From Microvirga zambiensis WSM3693 (lineage in GTDB: Bacteria; Pseudomonadota; Alphaproteobacteria; Rhizobiales; Beijerinckiaceae): DNA of 64,000 nucleotides. Below, piece after piece: positions 54,210 through 63,020 of this stretch. The translations under genes were made by a program, and so were the position numbers. The notes beneath the pieces were generated by a model. The model was given only the letters and a program-made list of their open reading frames with translations. It did no database searches and was not told the origin of the DNA. Within the stretch, counting starts at the first letter, position 1. The number at the start of each line of letters is the position of its first letter. Location of the stretch: NCBI RefSeq assembly GCF_016735695.1, contig NZ_JAERQD010000025.1:1-64000 (forward strand), in the 5' to 3' direction.

Positions 54210-54533
54210 ATGCTCTCGACCGATACGGATATCCTGAAGACTGCGGAAGACTGGAGGCGTGAGGGCAGGGGCGTTGCGATTGCGACCGTGATCGAGACCT
54301 GGGGATCGGCTCCGCGCCCGGTCGGGAGCCACCTTGTGATCGATGACCAGACGAACTTCCTCGGCTCCGTGTCCGGCGGCTGCGTCGAAGGTGCGGTCAT
54401 CACGGAGGCTCTGGACGTGCTTGCCGAGGGAAAGCCGCGAATGCTCGAATTCGGGGTCGCCGATGAGACGGCCTGGCAGGTCGGGCTTTCCTGCGGCGGA
54501 CGGATCCGGGTCTATGTGGAACGGGTGGACTAG
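54210..54533 (+). CDS. XdhC/CoxI family protein, N-terminal domain only
   Basis: 107 residues from the ATG at 54210. It has the XdhC N-terminal pattern: VIETWGSAPRPVGSHLVIDD, GSVSGGCVEGAVITEAL (conserved Cys) and GLSCGGRIRVYVER. The Rossmann half typical of one-gene XdhC is encoded separately 63 bases downstream. XdhC proteins bind molybdenum cofactor and help its sulfuration and insertion into hydroxylases, here presumably CoxL and/or IorB. Confidence 0.9.
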   Translation: MLSTDTDILKTAEDWRREGRGVAIATVIETWGSAPRPVGSHLVIDDQTNFLGSVSGGCVEGAVITEALDVLAEGKPRMLEFGVADETAWQVGLSCGGRIRVYVERVD

Positions 54534-54596
54534 ATTGACCGATCGCTCCCAGTCCCTTCCAGGTGCCGCTCCCCGACCCGGAGACAGGGCCATGGC

Positions 54597-55289
54597 ATGC
54601 GACTGAGCCTCCTATCCGATCTCAACGCCGAACGCGCGGCCCGGCGTGCCGCCGTTCTCGTCACTGACGTCGCCTCGGGCGAACAGCGTTTCGTTCGAGA
54701 TTCGGCGATCGAAAGCGATCCGCTCGCCGGGGATTTGCAGGAGAAGCTGCGTCAGGGAAAGAGCGGACTTGTCGAGCAGAACGGTCGTCAGTTCTTCCTG
54801 AGCGTGCAGATTCCGCCGGTAAGATTGGTCGCCATCGGCGCCGTTCATATCAGCCAGGCACTGGCTCCCATGGCCAGAAATGTGGATCTCGACGTTACCA
54901 TCATCGATCCGCGCACGGCCTTCGCAACACCCGAGCGCTTTCCCGACGTGCCCGTGCGGGCCGAGTGGCCGGACGCCGTTTTGCCGGAGATCGGCATCGA
55001 TCGATATACGGCTGTCGTCGCACTTACCCATGATCCAAAAATCGACGATCCCGCGCTCACCGCCGCGCTGCAATCGGAGTGCTTCTATATCGGTGCGCTA
55101 GGATCACGGAAAACCCATGAGCGGCGCGTTCAGCGTCTGCTGGCGTCCGGCTTCAGCGGCACGGACATTGCCCGCATTCATGCCCCGATCGGGCTCGATA
55201 TCGGGGCCGTTTCGCCGGCGGAGATTGCTGTCTCGATCCTGGCCGAGATCGTCGCGACCTTGCGCAGCGAGCGGAGACGTTCCGCGTGA
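54597..55289 (+). CDS. XdhC family protein, C-terminal Rossmann domain
   Basis: 230 residues. After about 70 residues resembling a degenerate substrate region, the XdhC_C Rossmann fold follows (LVAIGAVHISQALAPMARNVDLDVTIIDPR) with FYIGALGSRKTHERR and the ending ARIHAPIGLDIGAVSPAEIAVSILAEIVA. It works with the preceding small XdhC protein. Its stop overlaps the next gene's GTG start, so the block is one operon. Confidence 0.9.
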   Translation: MRLSLLSDLNAERAARRAAVLVTDVASGEQRFVRDSAIESDPLAGDLQEKLRQGKSGLVEQNGRQFFLSVQIPPVRLVAIGAVHISQALAPMARNVDLDVTIIDPRTAFATPERFPDVPVRAEWPDAVLPEIGIDRYTAVVALTHDPKIDDPALTAALQSECFYIGALGSRKTHERRVQRLLASGFSGTDIARIHAPIGLDIGAVSPAEIAVSILAEIVATLRSERRRSA

Positions 55290-56305
55290 AGTTCGGGCTT
55301 GTTCCAGTCGAGGAGGCGATCGGAGCCCTGGCGGCTCACAGCGTGCGGGCAAGCGGCACGACGATCAAGAAGGGTACGCTCGTCTCGACCGAGATCGCGT
55401 TGCAGCTGAAGCAGGCGGGCGTCGGGACGATCGTCGCGGCGCGCCTCGAAGCGGGTGATATTGCTGAGGACGAAGCCTCGCTTAGGCTTGCTCAATCTCT
55501 AGCCGGCGGACACGTCCACGTTGAAGCACCCTTTACCGGGCGCTCCAACCTGTACGCCGAGGAATCCGGCGTGCTCCTGATCGATGTCGACGCGATCAAT
55601 GGATTCAACGCCATCGACGAGACCATGACGGCGGCCACCTTGCCGGCCTACAAGCCGGTGGTCGCGGGCGACATGGTCGGAACCGTCAAAATCATACCCT
55701 ATGCCATTGCGGAGATATTGCTGCAGAAGGGTTTGGCCGAGCTTGGCAGAGGCGCCCTGCGCGTTGTGCCATATTCCCGCTCCTCGGTCGGCGTGGTTTC
55801 GACGCTTCTTCCGGGGCTCAAGCCGAGCGTCATCGACAAGACCGTTGCCGTGCTTGCCCGGCGGCTCGATCCCGCTAATGCCAAGATCATGCGAGAATCC
55901 CGCGTGCCCCACGATGCGGTCGTACTGGCGCAGGAGTTGTCAGAACTGGCACGAGGCGACGCGCAGCTCATCATCGTGTTCGGAGCATCAGCGATTGCCG
56001 ACCGTCGCGACATCGTTCCCTCCGCCATCGAGATGGCAGGCGGACGGGTGGATCATTTCGGCATGCCCGTGGATCCCGGGAACCTGCTTCTCGTCGGATC
56101 TATTGCCGGCAAGCCCGTCATCGGCGCTCCCGGCTGCGCCCGATCTCCGAAGGAAAACGGATTCGACTGGATTCTTCACAGGCTTCTTGCGGACATTCCC
56201 GTAACCCGGGCCGACATCATGTCGCTCGGCGTCGGCGGGCTTCTGATGGAGATCGTTTCCCGGCCCCAGCCGCGCGAGGGTGGCGAAAGCGAGGCCGAGG
56301 AATGA
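55286..56305 (+). CDS. Molybdopterin-binding (MoeA/MogA-like) protein in the cox maturation operon
   Basis: 339 residues from a GTG start overlapping the XdhC stop (GTGA). The N-terminal part resembles a MoeA-like barrel fold (AHSVRASGTTIKKGTLVSTEIALQLKQAGVGTIVAARLEAGDIAEDEA). The C-terminal half has a molybdopterin-binding domain with IIVFGASAIADRRDIVPSAIEMAGGRVDHFGMPVDPG and the PVIGAPGCARSPKENGFDW motif. Such genes sit between XdhC and MocA-like genes in molybdenum hydroxylase clusters. It probably acts in cofactor modification before insertion. Confidence 0.88.
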   Translation: MKFGLVPVEEAIGALAAHSVRASGTTIKKGTLVSTEIALQLKQAGVGTIVAARLEAGDIAEDEASLRLAQSLAGGHVHVEAPFTGRSNLYAEESGVLLIDVDAINGFNAIDETMTAATLPAYKPVVAGDMVGTVKIIPYAIAEILLQKGLAELGRGALRVVPYSRSSVGVVSTLLPGLKPSVIDKTVAVLARRLDPANAKIMRESRVPHDAVVLAQELSELARGDAQLIIVFGASAIADRRDIVPSAIEMAGGRVDHFGMPVDPGNLLLVGSIAGKPVIGAPGCARSPKENGFDWILHRLLADIPVTRADIMSLGVGGLLMEIVSRPQPREGGESEAEE

Positions 56306-56889
56306 GCGACGTGGCGGCCATCGTTCTGGCGGCCGGACGCGGCACGCGGTTCGGCGACGAGCCGAAGCTGCTGGCTCGGATTGGCGACAAGCCCCTGGTT
56401 CGGCATGTAGTCGAGGCTGCCGTCGGCTCCTCGGCCGATCCGGTGATCGTCGTCACCGGCCATCGATCCGATGAGGTCGAGGCAGCACTACAGGGGCTTT
56501 CCGTTCAGATCATCAATAATGCCCTGTTTGCACAAGGTCTTTCGACATCGCTGCAGGCGGGGTTTTCCGCACTGCCGGCAACGGCGCGGGCCGTGGTCGT
56601 TCTCCTCGGAGACATGCCCTTCGTGAGAGCTGATCTCATCGACGCCCTCGTGGACGAGTGGCGAGAAAGGGGAGGGCCATCGGCGCTGGTTCCCACTTTC
56701 CAAGGCAGGCGCGGAAACCCGGTCGTGCTCTCGCGCGCTCTCCAGGCCGAGATCGAAGGCCTGTCCGGCGACATCGGCGCAGGCCCGCTTTTGCGCGGAA
56801 GGTCGCACGTTGTCGAATGGGCGACCAACGATCCGGCCGTCGCGCAAGACATCGACACGACTGAGCAATTTGCCAAGCACCAGAGGTAA
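56302..56889 (+). CDS. mocA: MocA-like molybdenum cofactor nucleotidyltransferase
   Basis: 195 residues; its start overlaps the previous stop (ATGA). The NTP-transferase signature is IVLAAGRGTRFGDEPKLLARIGDKPLV, followed by VVVLLGDMPFVRADLID and a conserved Gly-Asn-Pro (QGRRGNPVVLS). MocA converts Mo-molybdopterin to its cytosine dinucleotide, the cofactor form of CoxL and xanthine dehydrogenase-type enzymes. It closes the divergent maturation operon. Confidence 0.92.
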   Translation: MSDVAAIVLAAGRGTRFGDEPKLLARIGDKPLVRHVVEAAVGSSADPVIVVTGHRSDEVEAALQGLSVQIINNALFAQGLSTSLQAGFSALPATARAVVVLLGDMPFVRADLIDALVDEWRERGGPSALVPTFQGRRGNPVVLSRALQAEIEGLSGDIGAGPLLRGRSHVVEWATNDPAVAQDIDTTEQFAKHQR

Positions 56890-56925
56890 CCGCCAACGCG
56901 CAGCTGTCGGCTTTGAACCTGCCGT

Positions 56926-57645
56926 CTATTGTGCCAGGTAGCCGCCATCGATCACCAGTTCGGTACCGGTGATGAAGCTCGATTCATCGGATGCCAGGAA
57001 AAGGCACCCATAGGCGATCTCGATCGGCCGCCCACCCCGCTTCATCGGCGTCGCGGCTATAACAGCGTCATTCAAGTCCGGCGCCTGAGCGTCGGTGAGC
57101 GGCGTGTGAATGAAGCCAGGATGCAAAGAGTTGACTCGAATCCCGTCGCCCACATAGGTCATTGCCGCATTCTTCGACATGTTGCGGACCGCGCCTTTGA
57201 CGGCGTGGTAGGAATGCGCTCCGGCGACCGCGGCGCTGCCCCAAATCGATGAAATGTTGACGATCGAACCCGACTTCTGCCTGCGCATGATCCGCACCGC
57301 CTCGCGCATGCCAAGAAAAACGCCGGTCTGGTCGATCGCGATCATCCTATGCCATGCATCGAGGCCGAGCTCATGTAGCGGCTCATAGGCGATGATCCCT
57401 GCATTGTTGATCAGCACGTCGAGGCGTCCGGTTTTGTCGACAATTCCATCGACTGCCGTCTTCCAATCTCCCTCGCTCGTGACATCGAGGGTCATCGCCT
57501 CGATGCCGTTGGCATGGGGTTGCCTGGGTGGCGTAACGTCGCTAGCGAAGACCGTCGCACCTTCTCCAGCGAACAGTTCCGCCGTGGCTTGACCGATTCC
57601 GCTTGCGGCTCCCGTGATCAGCACGATCTTTTCCTGAAGTCTCAT
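56926..57645 (-). CDS. Short-chain dehydrogenase/reductase (SDR)
   Basis: 239 residues with AAAGGAGC before the ATG. Classical SDR motifs: TGAASGIG (11-18), LINNAG (78-83), SIVNISS with a catalytic Ser, and Tyr146-x-x-x-Lys150 (SYHAVKGA). The C-terminus is FITGTELVIDGGYLAQ. It is a cytosolic NAD(P)-dependent oxidoreductase of unknown substrate, convergent with mocA and unrelated in function as far as can be seen. Confidence 0.93.
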   Translation of the reverse strand: MRLQEKIVLITGAASGIGQATAELFAGEGATVFASDVTPPRQPHANGIEAMTLDVTSEGDWKTAVDGIVDKTGRLDVLINNAGIIAYEPLHELGLDAWHRMIAIDQTGVFLGMREAVRIMRRQKSGSIVNISSIWGSAAVAGAHSYHAVKGAVRNMSKNAAMTYVGDGIRVNSLHPGFIHTPLTDAQAPDLNDAVIAATPMKRGGRPIEIAYGCLFLASDESSFITGTELVIDGGYLAQ

Positions 57646-57749
57646 GGGGCGCTCCTTTCGCTTTCGTCGGGCAAAGGCAGCGCGAAATGGGCAAACCTAT
57701 GCCGAAGCCGGGTTATTCTCATTTCATCGTTAAGGACAAAAGCATATGC

Positions 57750-58631
57750 TCAACCTGCATCGGCTCGCACCAAACGCCGACGCGCTTCCAGAGCAGCGTC
57801 GAAAGTCGTTTTTACGGGTCCCAGAGCTTGCACGAATTCCAATTGCTCTCCCTCGGATCCCTTGCAGTAAATGAGTGTCCACCCGTTCGATTGCCCCTCG
57901 GTTATGGGATTCGAATTGGCTTCCAGAGCCGTCGCGAGCCTTTCTCGCTCTGATGTCACCGTGACGACGCGATTAGCCCTGACCGGTGTCATGCCCCGGC
58001 GCGCCGACTCTGTCTCAAGATCCCGGATGAACCTGTTGAAGTCCACGTCATCGCGAAGATAGAAACAGATATGCATTGATCGGGGATAGGCAGGGCTCAT
58101 ATGATCGCGGGGCTCGGCGAAACTGTTTCCGCTTCCCATTCGTTCTTCTGCATCCCGATATTGAAGGAGCTCGATTACGACGTTGTCGAATTGGATGAAT
58201 CGTACGTCGAGTCGCTGGGTGCCCTCCCTGAGGTTCGGCACACCCATCGTGCTCGGGTTCACTCCTCTCTCCCGTGCAATGATCTCCTGGTCGGTCAGCA
58301 ATGTATTGTGGATGCGCTCGCCGCGAAAATCACCGTCGCGCATGATCTCCGTGCCACCGAGCACTTCCGTGTAAAATTCGAATGCGCGATCCATGTTCTG
58401 GACCGTAAGGCCAAAATGCTGAACACCCCTAAGCCGCGCGCCCAGCGCTGCTGAGTTGCGGTCCCCCGTGGCAGAGGGGCGGCCTGGGCTGGTGCTACCC
58501 TGAGCCGATGCGGAAGAATTCATCGCGAGGGCGGTAACAGTGACTCCGCCGATCGCAGTGCCTGCAGCGCGTAGCACCTCTCGGCGATCCGGAGCTGCCA
58601 ACCTAATATGATCGTTGGTTTCGTCGGACAT
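57750..58631 (-). CDS. Tat-exported VOC (glyoxalase-fold) protein
   Basis: 293 residues. The N-terminus has a twin-arginine motif (PDRREVLRAAGTAIGGVTVTALA) and an Ala-rich cleavage site. One VOC domain follows from residue about 65 (GVQHFGLTVQNMDRAFEFYTEVLGGTEI), with a second half around SMHICFYLRDDVDFNRFIRDLE, and metal-ligand candidates His72, Glu152 and His192. Its length and export are unusual for a glyoxalase-fold enzyme. The function is unknown; it could act as a periplasmic dioxygenase or isomerase. Confidence 0.85.
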   Translation of the reverse strand: MSDETNDHIRLAAPDRREVLRAAGTAIGGVTVTALAMNSSASAQGSTSPGRPSATGDRNSAALGARLRGVQHFGLTVQNMDRAFEFYTEVLGGTEIMRDGDFRGERIHNTLLTDQEIIARERGVNPSTMGVPNLREGTQRLDVRFIQFDNVVIELLQYRDAEERMGSGNSFAEPRDHMSPAYPRSMHICFYLRDDVDFNRFIRDLETESARRGMTPVRANRVVTVTSERERLATALEANSNPITEGQSNGWTLIYCKGSEGEQLEFVQALGPVKTTFDAALEARRRLVRADAG

Positions 58632-58934
58632 GTGCCATCTCTTTTCAGTCTCGGCCGCCTATCTGGGCTCGCTCAATGCCTACCCCGAGTGAGGCCCTGC
58701 CGCGCGTTAAGACTGGTAAAGTTCGGTGAAGTGATCGCTATAACCTGTCAACACGCCGTCCAAAGATGGTCATGCGAGGCCATCCCTTGTGATTTCAGGA
58801 CCTGTCACTGCCAGATTCAGGGTTTGTCGAGGTGGGCCTCGCGGCCGGGAGGTGTATACTTGGCTCGGGACCGCGCCTTACCGACGGAGCTGTGGTCCAA
58901 GTAGGGCTGGGATCGTCATTCGGGAGTTATCTCG
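58632..58934. other. Divergent promoter region
   Basis: 303 bases between the minus-strand VOC gene and the plus-strand small secreted protein gene. No supported open frame, repeat or hairpin was found. It should carry promoters for both genes. Confidence 0.6.
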
Positions 58935-59201
58935 ATGCATCGTTATTTTTGGCTCATTACCCTCGGCTTGCTGATCACCGCAGTCCCAACACTGGCGCAG
59001 GAAGGCAATCGGCCGTTCACGCCCTCCGGGGAAATCCAGATCCCGTCCGGAGCCGCAATCGATCGGATGCTCGACAGCAATACCGTGCCACCACCCGACA
59101 AGGAATTCTCGCCCAATGACACGAAAGCCATCCAACAGATGGACCAACGGGCGAAGCGCATCGATCGGGACGTGATGAAGGGCATCTGCAACGGATGTTG
59201 A
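58935..59201 (+). CDS. Small secreted protein of unknown function
   Basis: 88 residues with GGGAG eight bases upstream. A Sec signal peptide (HRYFWLITLGLLITAVPTLA, cleaved near AQE) leaves a 65-residue hydrophilic Pro/Asp/Lys-rich periplasmic protein ending in ICNGC, a Cys pair. A helical region AIQQMDQRAKRIDRDVMKG precedes it. The family is not recognised. The downstream LssY_C gene starts 40 bases later and may be co-transcribed. Confidence 0.75.
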   Translation: MHRYFWLITLGLLITAVPTLAQEGNRPFTPSGEIQIPSGAAIDRMLDSNTVPPPDKEFSPNDTKAIQQMDQRAKRIDRDVMKGICNGC

Positions 59202-59241
59202 CCGCTATCACGTTCATCGTGCCGGATTTTGGAGCGAGCGA

Positions 59242-60069
59242 TTGCTGAACCGCCTCCTTCAGCGCCTTATCATCCTTGGGCTGGGGATCTTCTCCGTCTG
59301 GCTGATCGTCTTCGTAGTCTTTGAAACGGCAGACCGAAGGCTGCCATGGATCCTGGCTGTGGGTCTCACTTACGCAATCGGTGCCTATGTCATTCTCCCA
59401 TGGGTCATTCGCATGGGCCTCAAGTTTCTCCATCGGAAACGGGTGCCGAGCTTCACGACGACAGGCGACGGATTGCCGGGTGATCCCGTCAATGTGGCGC
59501 TCGTGGGAACACTCTCACAGCTTCGCGCGGCCTTCGCGGCTCTTGGCTGGTCGGAGGCCGACCGCCTGGGCGTGGCCAGTTCCTGGGGTATGATCCGGGC
59601 ATTCGTTCTCAACTCGCCCTATCCAACCGCCCCATTCAGCACCCTTTATCTGTTCGGACGTGGTCAGGACATCGGGTTTCAGAGGGCGATCGACAACAGT
59701 CCGCGGAAGCGTCACCACATACGATTCTGGTCCTTGAACCTCGTGCAAGCCGAGACCACTTGGGCAGGCGGGTCCGCAAGTTTCTGGCTCAATACGGAAC
59801 GTCCATCTGATGATGAACGCGTTATCTGGATCGGGGCGGGCACGCGAGATACGGGACTGTCCCTCACCCGCCTCTCGTTTCAGGTGACCCACGCCACGGA
59901 CTCGGACACGAATGTCGAGCGTGACTTCATTATCGCCGAACTCGAGAACATCGGATCCATCGCCGCAGTGAAAGTGTATCAGGCGGGTCAACGTCTCGCG
60001 ACGGAGCGAGTCAATCATTACACGACCGACGGAAGGGTTACGTTGGCGAGCCTTGTCGATGGCGGTTGA
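59242..60069 (+). CDS. LssY-like C-terminal domain membrane protein
   Basis: 275 residues from a TTG start with GGAG seven bases upstream. Two N-terminal membrane helices (IILGLGIFSVWLIVFVVFE and WILAVGLTYAIGAYVILPWVI) are followed by the LssY C-terminal domain: GDPVNVALVGTLSQLRAAFAALGW, SPYPTAPFSTLYLFGRGQDIGFQRA and SPRKRHHIRFW. LssY is linked to type I secretion loci in Legionella, but the domain's role is unknown. Confidence 0.85.
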   Translation: MLNRLLQRLIILGLGIFSVWLIVFVVFETADRRLPWILAVGLTYAIGAYVILPWVIRMGLKFLHRKRVPSFTTTGDGLPGDPVNVALVGTLSQLRAAFAALGWSEADRLGVASSWGMIRAFVLNSPYPTAPFSTLYLFGRGQDIGFQRAIDNSPRKRHHIRFWSLNLVQAETTWAGGSASFWLNTERPSDDERVIWIGAGTRDTGLSLTRLSFQVTHATDSDTNVERDFIIAELENIGSIAAVKVYQAGQRLATERVNHYTTDGRVTLASLVDGG

Positions 60070-60130
60070 CACCGGCACTCACGCCATTGCCGCGCCTCCC
60101 GCATAGGCCACCCAGGTCCTCCCTCCGACA

Positions 60131-61246
60131 TCACTCCCGTCGGATCCGGTCTGCATCCGGACCAGTAACACTCGACGCGGAAACCGTCGGTGCGGCATCC
60201 GAGGCCGGGGCTGCCAGGGACCTTTTCATCATGAACCGCAGGACGACGCCCAGCGAGGCGGCGAGTGGGATCGCGACGAGCAGGCCGACAAACCCGAACA
60301 GGTACCCGAAGGCGAACAGCGCGAACATCAGCCAGACCGGGTTGAGCTTGACCCGGCTCCCAATGATCCGTGGCGACAGGACATAGTCGGCAAGCGTTTC
60401 GCCGATCAGGAAGATGCCGCCGATCACCGCCAGGGGTGTCCAGTCGGGCCAGAACTGGGCAATCGCGACGCATGCCGCGACGACAAAGCCGGTGCCAAGT
60501 CCAAGATAGGGGACAAAGCTGATCAGGCCGGCCGAGAGGCCGATCAGGATCGCATGGTTGAGTCCGGTCAGACGCAGGGCGATTGCGTAGAAAACGGCGA
60601 GGATGAGACAGATGACGATCTGCCCCCGCACGAAGCCGGCGACCGTGTCGTGGATCTCACGCCCAAGGGCACGCACTTCCTCGCGGTGATGATCCGGCAC
60701 CCAGCCGTCGAGCGTCGCTGTCATCCTGTCCCAGTCGGCCAATAGGTAGATGCTGACAATCGGGACCACGACAAGGAGCGAGAGGAGAGAGAATACGGCT
60801 TTTCCGCTCGCCCATAGTGAGCGGAGAAAGTCATCGAGCCAGGCGGTGCCCATCGTGGAGATGTCTTGCGTGACCGATTCCTCGATCCGAATCTCCTGGC
60901 CCATGATCTTGTGCAGCCAGGGCCAGCCGCTGTCGGCGGCGAGAGATTGAACCTTCGCGACATAGCGGGGGAACTCTCCGACGAAGAACCGCAGTTCGTC
61001 GATGAGTGCCGGCAGCGTGACCAACGCAAGACCAACGAGGCCTAGGGCCAACAGCAGGATGAGGATCAGAGCTGCGAGTGAACGATTGATCCCAGCCCGT
61101 TCCAGCCGGTCGACGGTGGGGGCCAGCAGATAGGCAAGCGCGATGCCGACCACGAATGGCAGCAGGATCTCGCGCAACACCGCCAACATCACCAGTGCGA
61201 CAAGGACGATGGAAATCCAGAAAATGGTCGGGCGTGGAACCGTCAT
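60131..61246 (-). CDS. AI-2E family (PerM-like) transporter
   Basis: 371 residues with about eight membrane helices in the AI-2 exporter family pattern: ILLPFVVGIALAYLLAPTVDRLERAGI, SVQTIPILA-like segments absent, and LILAVFYAIALRLTGLNHAILIGLSAGLISFVPYLGLGTGFV near the end. The long soluble loop between helices 3 and 4 is present. The substrate is unknown; family members are variously linked to signal export or Na+/H+ exchange. Confidence 0.9.
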   Translation of the reverse strand: MTVPRPTIFWISIVLVALVMLAVLREILLPFVVGIALAYLLAPTVDRLERAGINRSLAALILILLLALGLVGLALVTLPALIDELRFFVGEFPRYVAKVQSLAADSGWPWLHKIMGQEIRIEESVTQDISTMGTAWLDDFLRSLWASGKAVFSLLSLLVVVPIVSIYLLADWDRMTATLDGWVPDHHREEVRALGREIHDTVAGFVRGQIVICLILAVFYAIALRLTGLNHAILIGLSAGLISFVPYLGLGTGFVVAACVAIAQFWPDWTPLAVIGGIFLIGETLADYVLSPRIIGSRVKLNPVWLMFALFAFGYLFGFVGLLVAIPLAASLGVVLRFMMKRSLAAPASDAAPTVSASSVTGPDADRIRRE

Positions 61247-61385
61247 CGCTTTGCTCTAGGCGACAATCGTCGCGCCCTCCAACCATGACCCGACCAGTCC
61301 GATGGTCTTCCGGTCGGGTCGAATCTCGGCCACGATGTGTCTCCTCCATCGGCGCAAGTGGCATTCTAGCGCGGAATCCGCCGAT

Positions 61386-62156
61386 TCAGTAGCAGGGCGG
61401 ATATGGGTAAGCACCGCACTGGCCGCCATATCCAAGGTAGGGTGTCGCCGCCTCGGCCGCTCCAAGAGCGGTCCCGGCTGCAATGCCAGCCGCCGTGGCA
61501 CCCGATCCATACCAGGCGCCATGATAGACGGGAGCGCGCCAGTAGCGGCCGCCGGCCCACGCGCCGCCGCGATATCCGCCGAAGCGCGCCGCATCGAATC
61601 CAGCGGCATGGAAGCCACCGAAGCCATCGGCGCGGAAGCCACCGCCGCCGAAGCCGCCGAAATGGTCGATGAACAGTGCAGCCGGTCCACTCGACCCGGC
61701 CAGGCTCCCTTCGAGCACCACAACGTCGAAGGTGAGGTTCCCGCCCTCAAGCTTAGGCGATTTCAGCGTCACCACGACATCGCTCACCTTCGAGCCGTCA
61801 CCGCCCAGAACGGACACGGTGGCGTTGGGCGGATCCTTGGCGAAGTTATCCTTGCCCTCGTCCCATTGCATAATGAACTGCTTGGTCATCACGTGGCCGG
61901 CCGCGCGCACCGGGCGGTCGGCGAAGACGATCGAGTTCGGCGACACTCCGGTCAAGGTTAGCTTGGTGCCTTCCAGCTTCGCACCCGCCGCATTGAGGAC
62001 AGCCAGCGATGGAACCGGCCCTGTGGGCTTGACTTGGCCAATGCTTTTCTCGAGCGGCACATGGGGTTTGGTCGTCGCATCCTGCGCGAGGACCGCAGTG
62101 GCAGGGCCCATGCTGCCGATCAACAGAACGAGACTAACAAATTGGTTGGTATGCAT
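61386..62156 (-). CDS. Secreted protein, paralogue A, with Gly/Phe-rich tail
   Basis: 256 residues from the ATG at 62156 (GGGAG nine bases upstream). A Sec signal (FVSLVLLIGSMGPATAVLA) precedes a beta-rich domain of about 140 residues (VPSLAVLNAAGAKLEGTKLTLTGVSPNSIVFADRPVRAAGH, QFIMQWDEGKDNFAKDPPNATVSVLGGDGSKV). The C-terminal 90 residues are Gly/Phe/Tyr-rich (HFGGFGGGGFRADGFGGF) and end in CGAYPYPPCY. The domain repeats almost exactly in paralogue B at 63021. Function unknown; the tail suggests surface or envelope association. Confidence 0.8.
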   Translation of the reverse strand: MHTNQFVSLVLLIGSMGPATAVLAQDATTKPHVPLEKSIGQVKPTGPVPSLAVLNAAGAKLEGTKLTLTGVSPNSIVFADRPVRAAGHVMTKQFIMQWDEGKDNFAKDPPNATVSVLGGDGSKVSDVVVTLKSPKLEGGNLTFDVVVLEGSLAGSSGPAALFIDHFGGFGGGGFRADGFGGFHAAGFDAARFGGYRGGAWAGGRYWRAPVYHGAWYGSGATAAGIAAGTALGAAEAATPYLGYGGQCGAYPYPPCY

Positions 62157-62411
62157 AGCGCTAGCTCCCTTTTGAATCTCCTGCTTCGGCATCCCTGCAA
62201 GATCACGATCCATCGCGTGCCACTGCGGGGGCAAAGGCGATGATCGCCTGCTTCGCAGTTCCGCCACTGCAAGACGGCAACGGATCGGTCCGTGCGAGAG
62301 TGGTCGCGATCCAGGGTATGAACACGGCCATGGCGCCAAGCCAGGACAGCGGAAAGCGTATGTGTGCATCCTGATGGAATCGTCACTCAAAGGGCCGACG
62401 CAAGCACGACA

Positions 62412-62696
62412 TTAGAAATCGTCGGATCCGTCCCTGCACCGGTAACCGATGAAGCATTGCGGATTGTTCGAACTCGGAACCCATGCTGGCTCCGGAAACT
62501 GGTCGACGAGACATTCCGACCCGTTCTTGACGAAGCGGGCGTAGGTGGAGGGTCCGGTGTCGAGGACGACCGCACCGTCTTTCATGACAAGCTGGCGGTT
62601 GGCGGAGCAGGTCCGCTGCGACGTCGGTGGTCCGACCTGCGCCGTCGTTGCCGTTGATGCCAACGCGAGGACAGCCACTGTGAGTAGACGTCTCAT
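62412..62696 (-). CDS. Small secreted protein of unknown function
   Basis: 94 residues from the ATG at 62696, with GGAGG eight bases upstream. A Sec signal (LLTVAVLALASTATTAQ) is followed by a mature part with four Cys residues (RTCSANRQL, GSECLVDQF, PQCFIGYRCRDG), so disulfide bonding is likely. The family is not recognised. It lies downstream of the arylsulfatase remnant, on the same strand as paralogues A and B. Confidence 0.7.
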   Translation of the reverse strand: MRRLLTVAVLALASTATTAQVGPPTSQRTCSANRQLVMKDGAVVLDTGPSTYARFVKNGSECLVDQFPEPAWVPSSNNPQCFIGYRCRDGSDDF

Positions 62697-62710
62697 CTTC
62701 AATTCCTCCA

Positions 62711-62992
62711 CTAGTCGGGATGCTTGGGCTCATCCTCGGCATTCAAGTGATAGAGATTGCCGAAGAACCCATCGAGGCCATGCACCGTCGGCAGGAACTC
62801 ATTGCGATCGCCGAGATGGTTCTTGCGGAACCGGCCCGTCCCATCGCCGTGTGGCTTGAGCAGATCGGCAATCGTCGGATCCTTCTCCGACGGCCCTTCC
62901 TTCGCTCCGGGCAGCCCCACCTTCAGGAGGCCCGTCCGCAACGGGCTCTGCCAGATGATGAACACGGCACGGGCGGCGGCGCAGGATTGCTG
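62711..62992 (-). pseudogene. Arylsulfatase remnant (about 94 codons)
   Basis: The minus-strand frame contains a run recognisable as the arylsulfatase catalytic-motif region: QQSCAAARAVFI (formylglycine motif C-x-A-x-R), QSPLRTGLLKVGLPGAKEG, DPTIADLLK, KNHLGDRNEFLPTVHGLD and GNLYHLNAEDEPKHPD. There is no Met start, upstream N-terminal region, or the rest of the ~550-residue protein; a TAG stop follows. It lies between two tandem secreted-protein paralogues and starts 28 bases after one of them. It is a decayed piece of a once complete gene. Confidence 0.8.
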
Positions 62993-63020
62993 GCCGGATC
63001 CTGCGCCAGCGCAAGAACCC

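Noticed and set aside
58608..58904. Plus-strand 98-codon frame between the VOC gene and the small secreted protein gene
   Set aside because: No ribosome site, Cys/Arg-rich composition, and overlap with the divergent promoter region.
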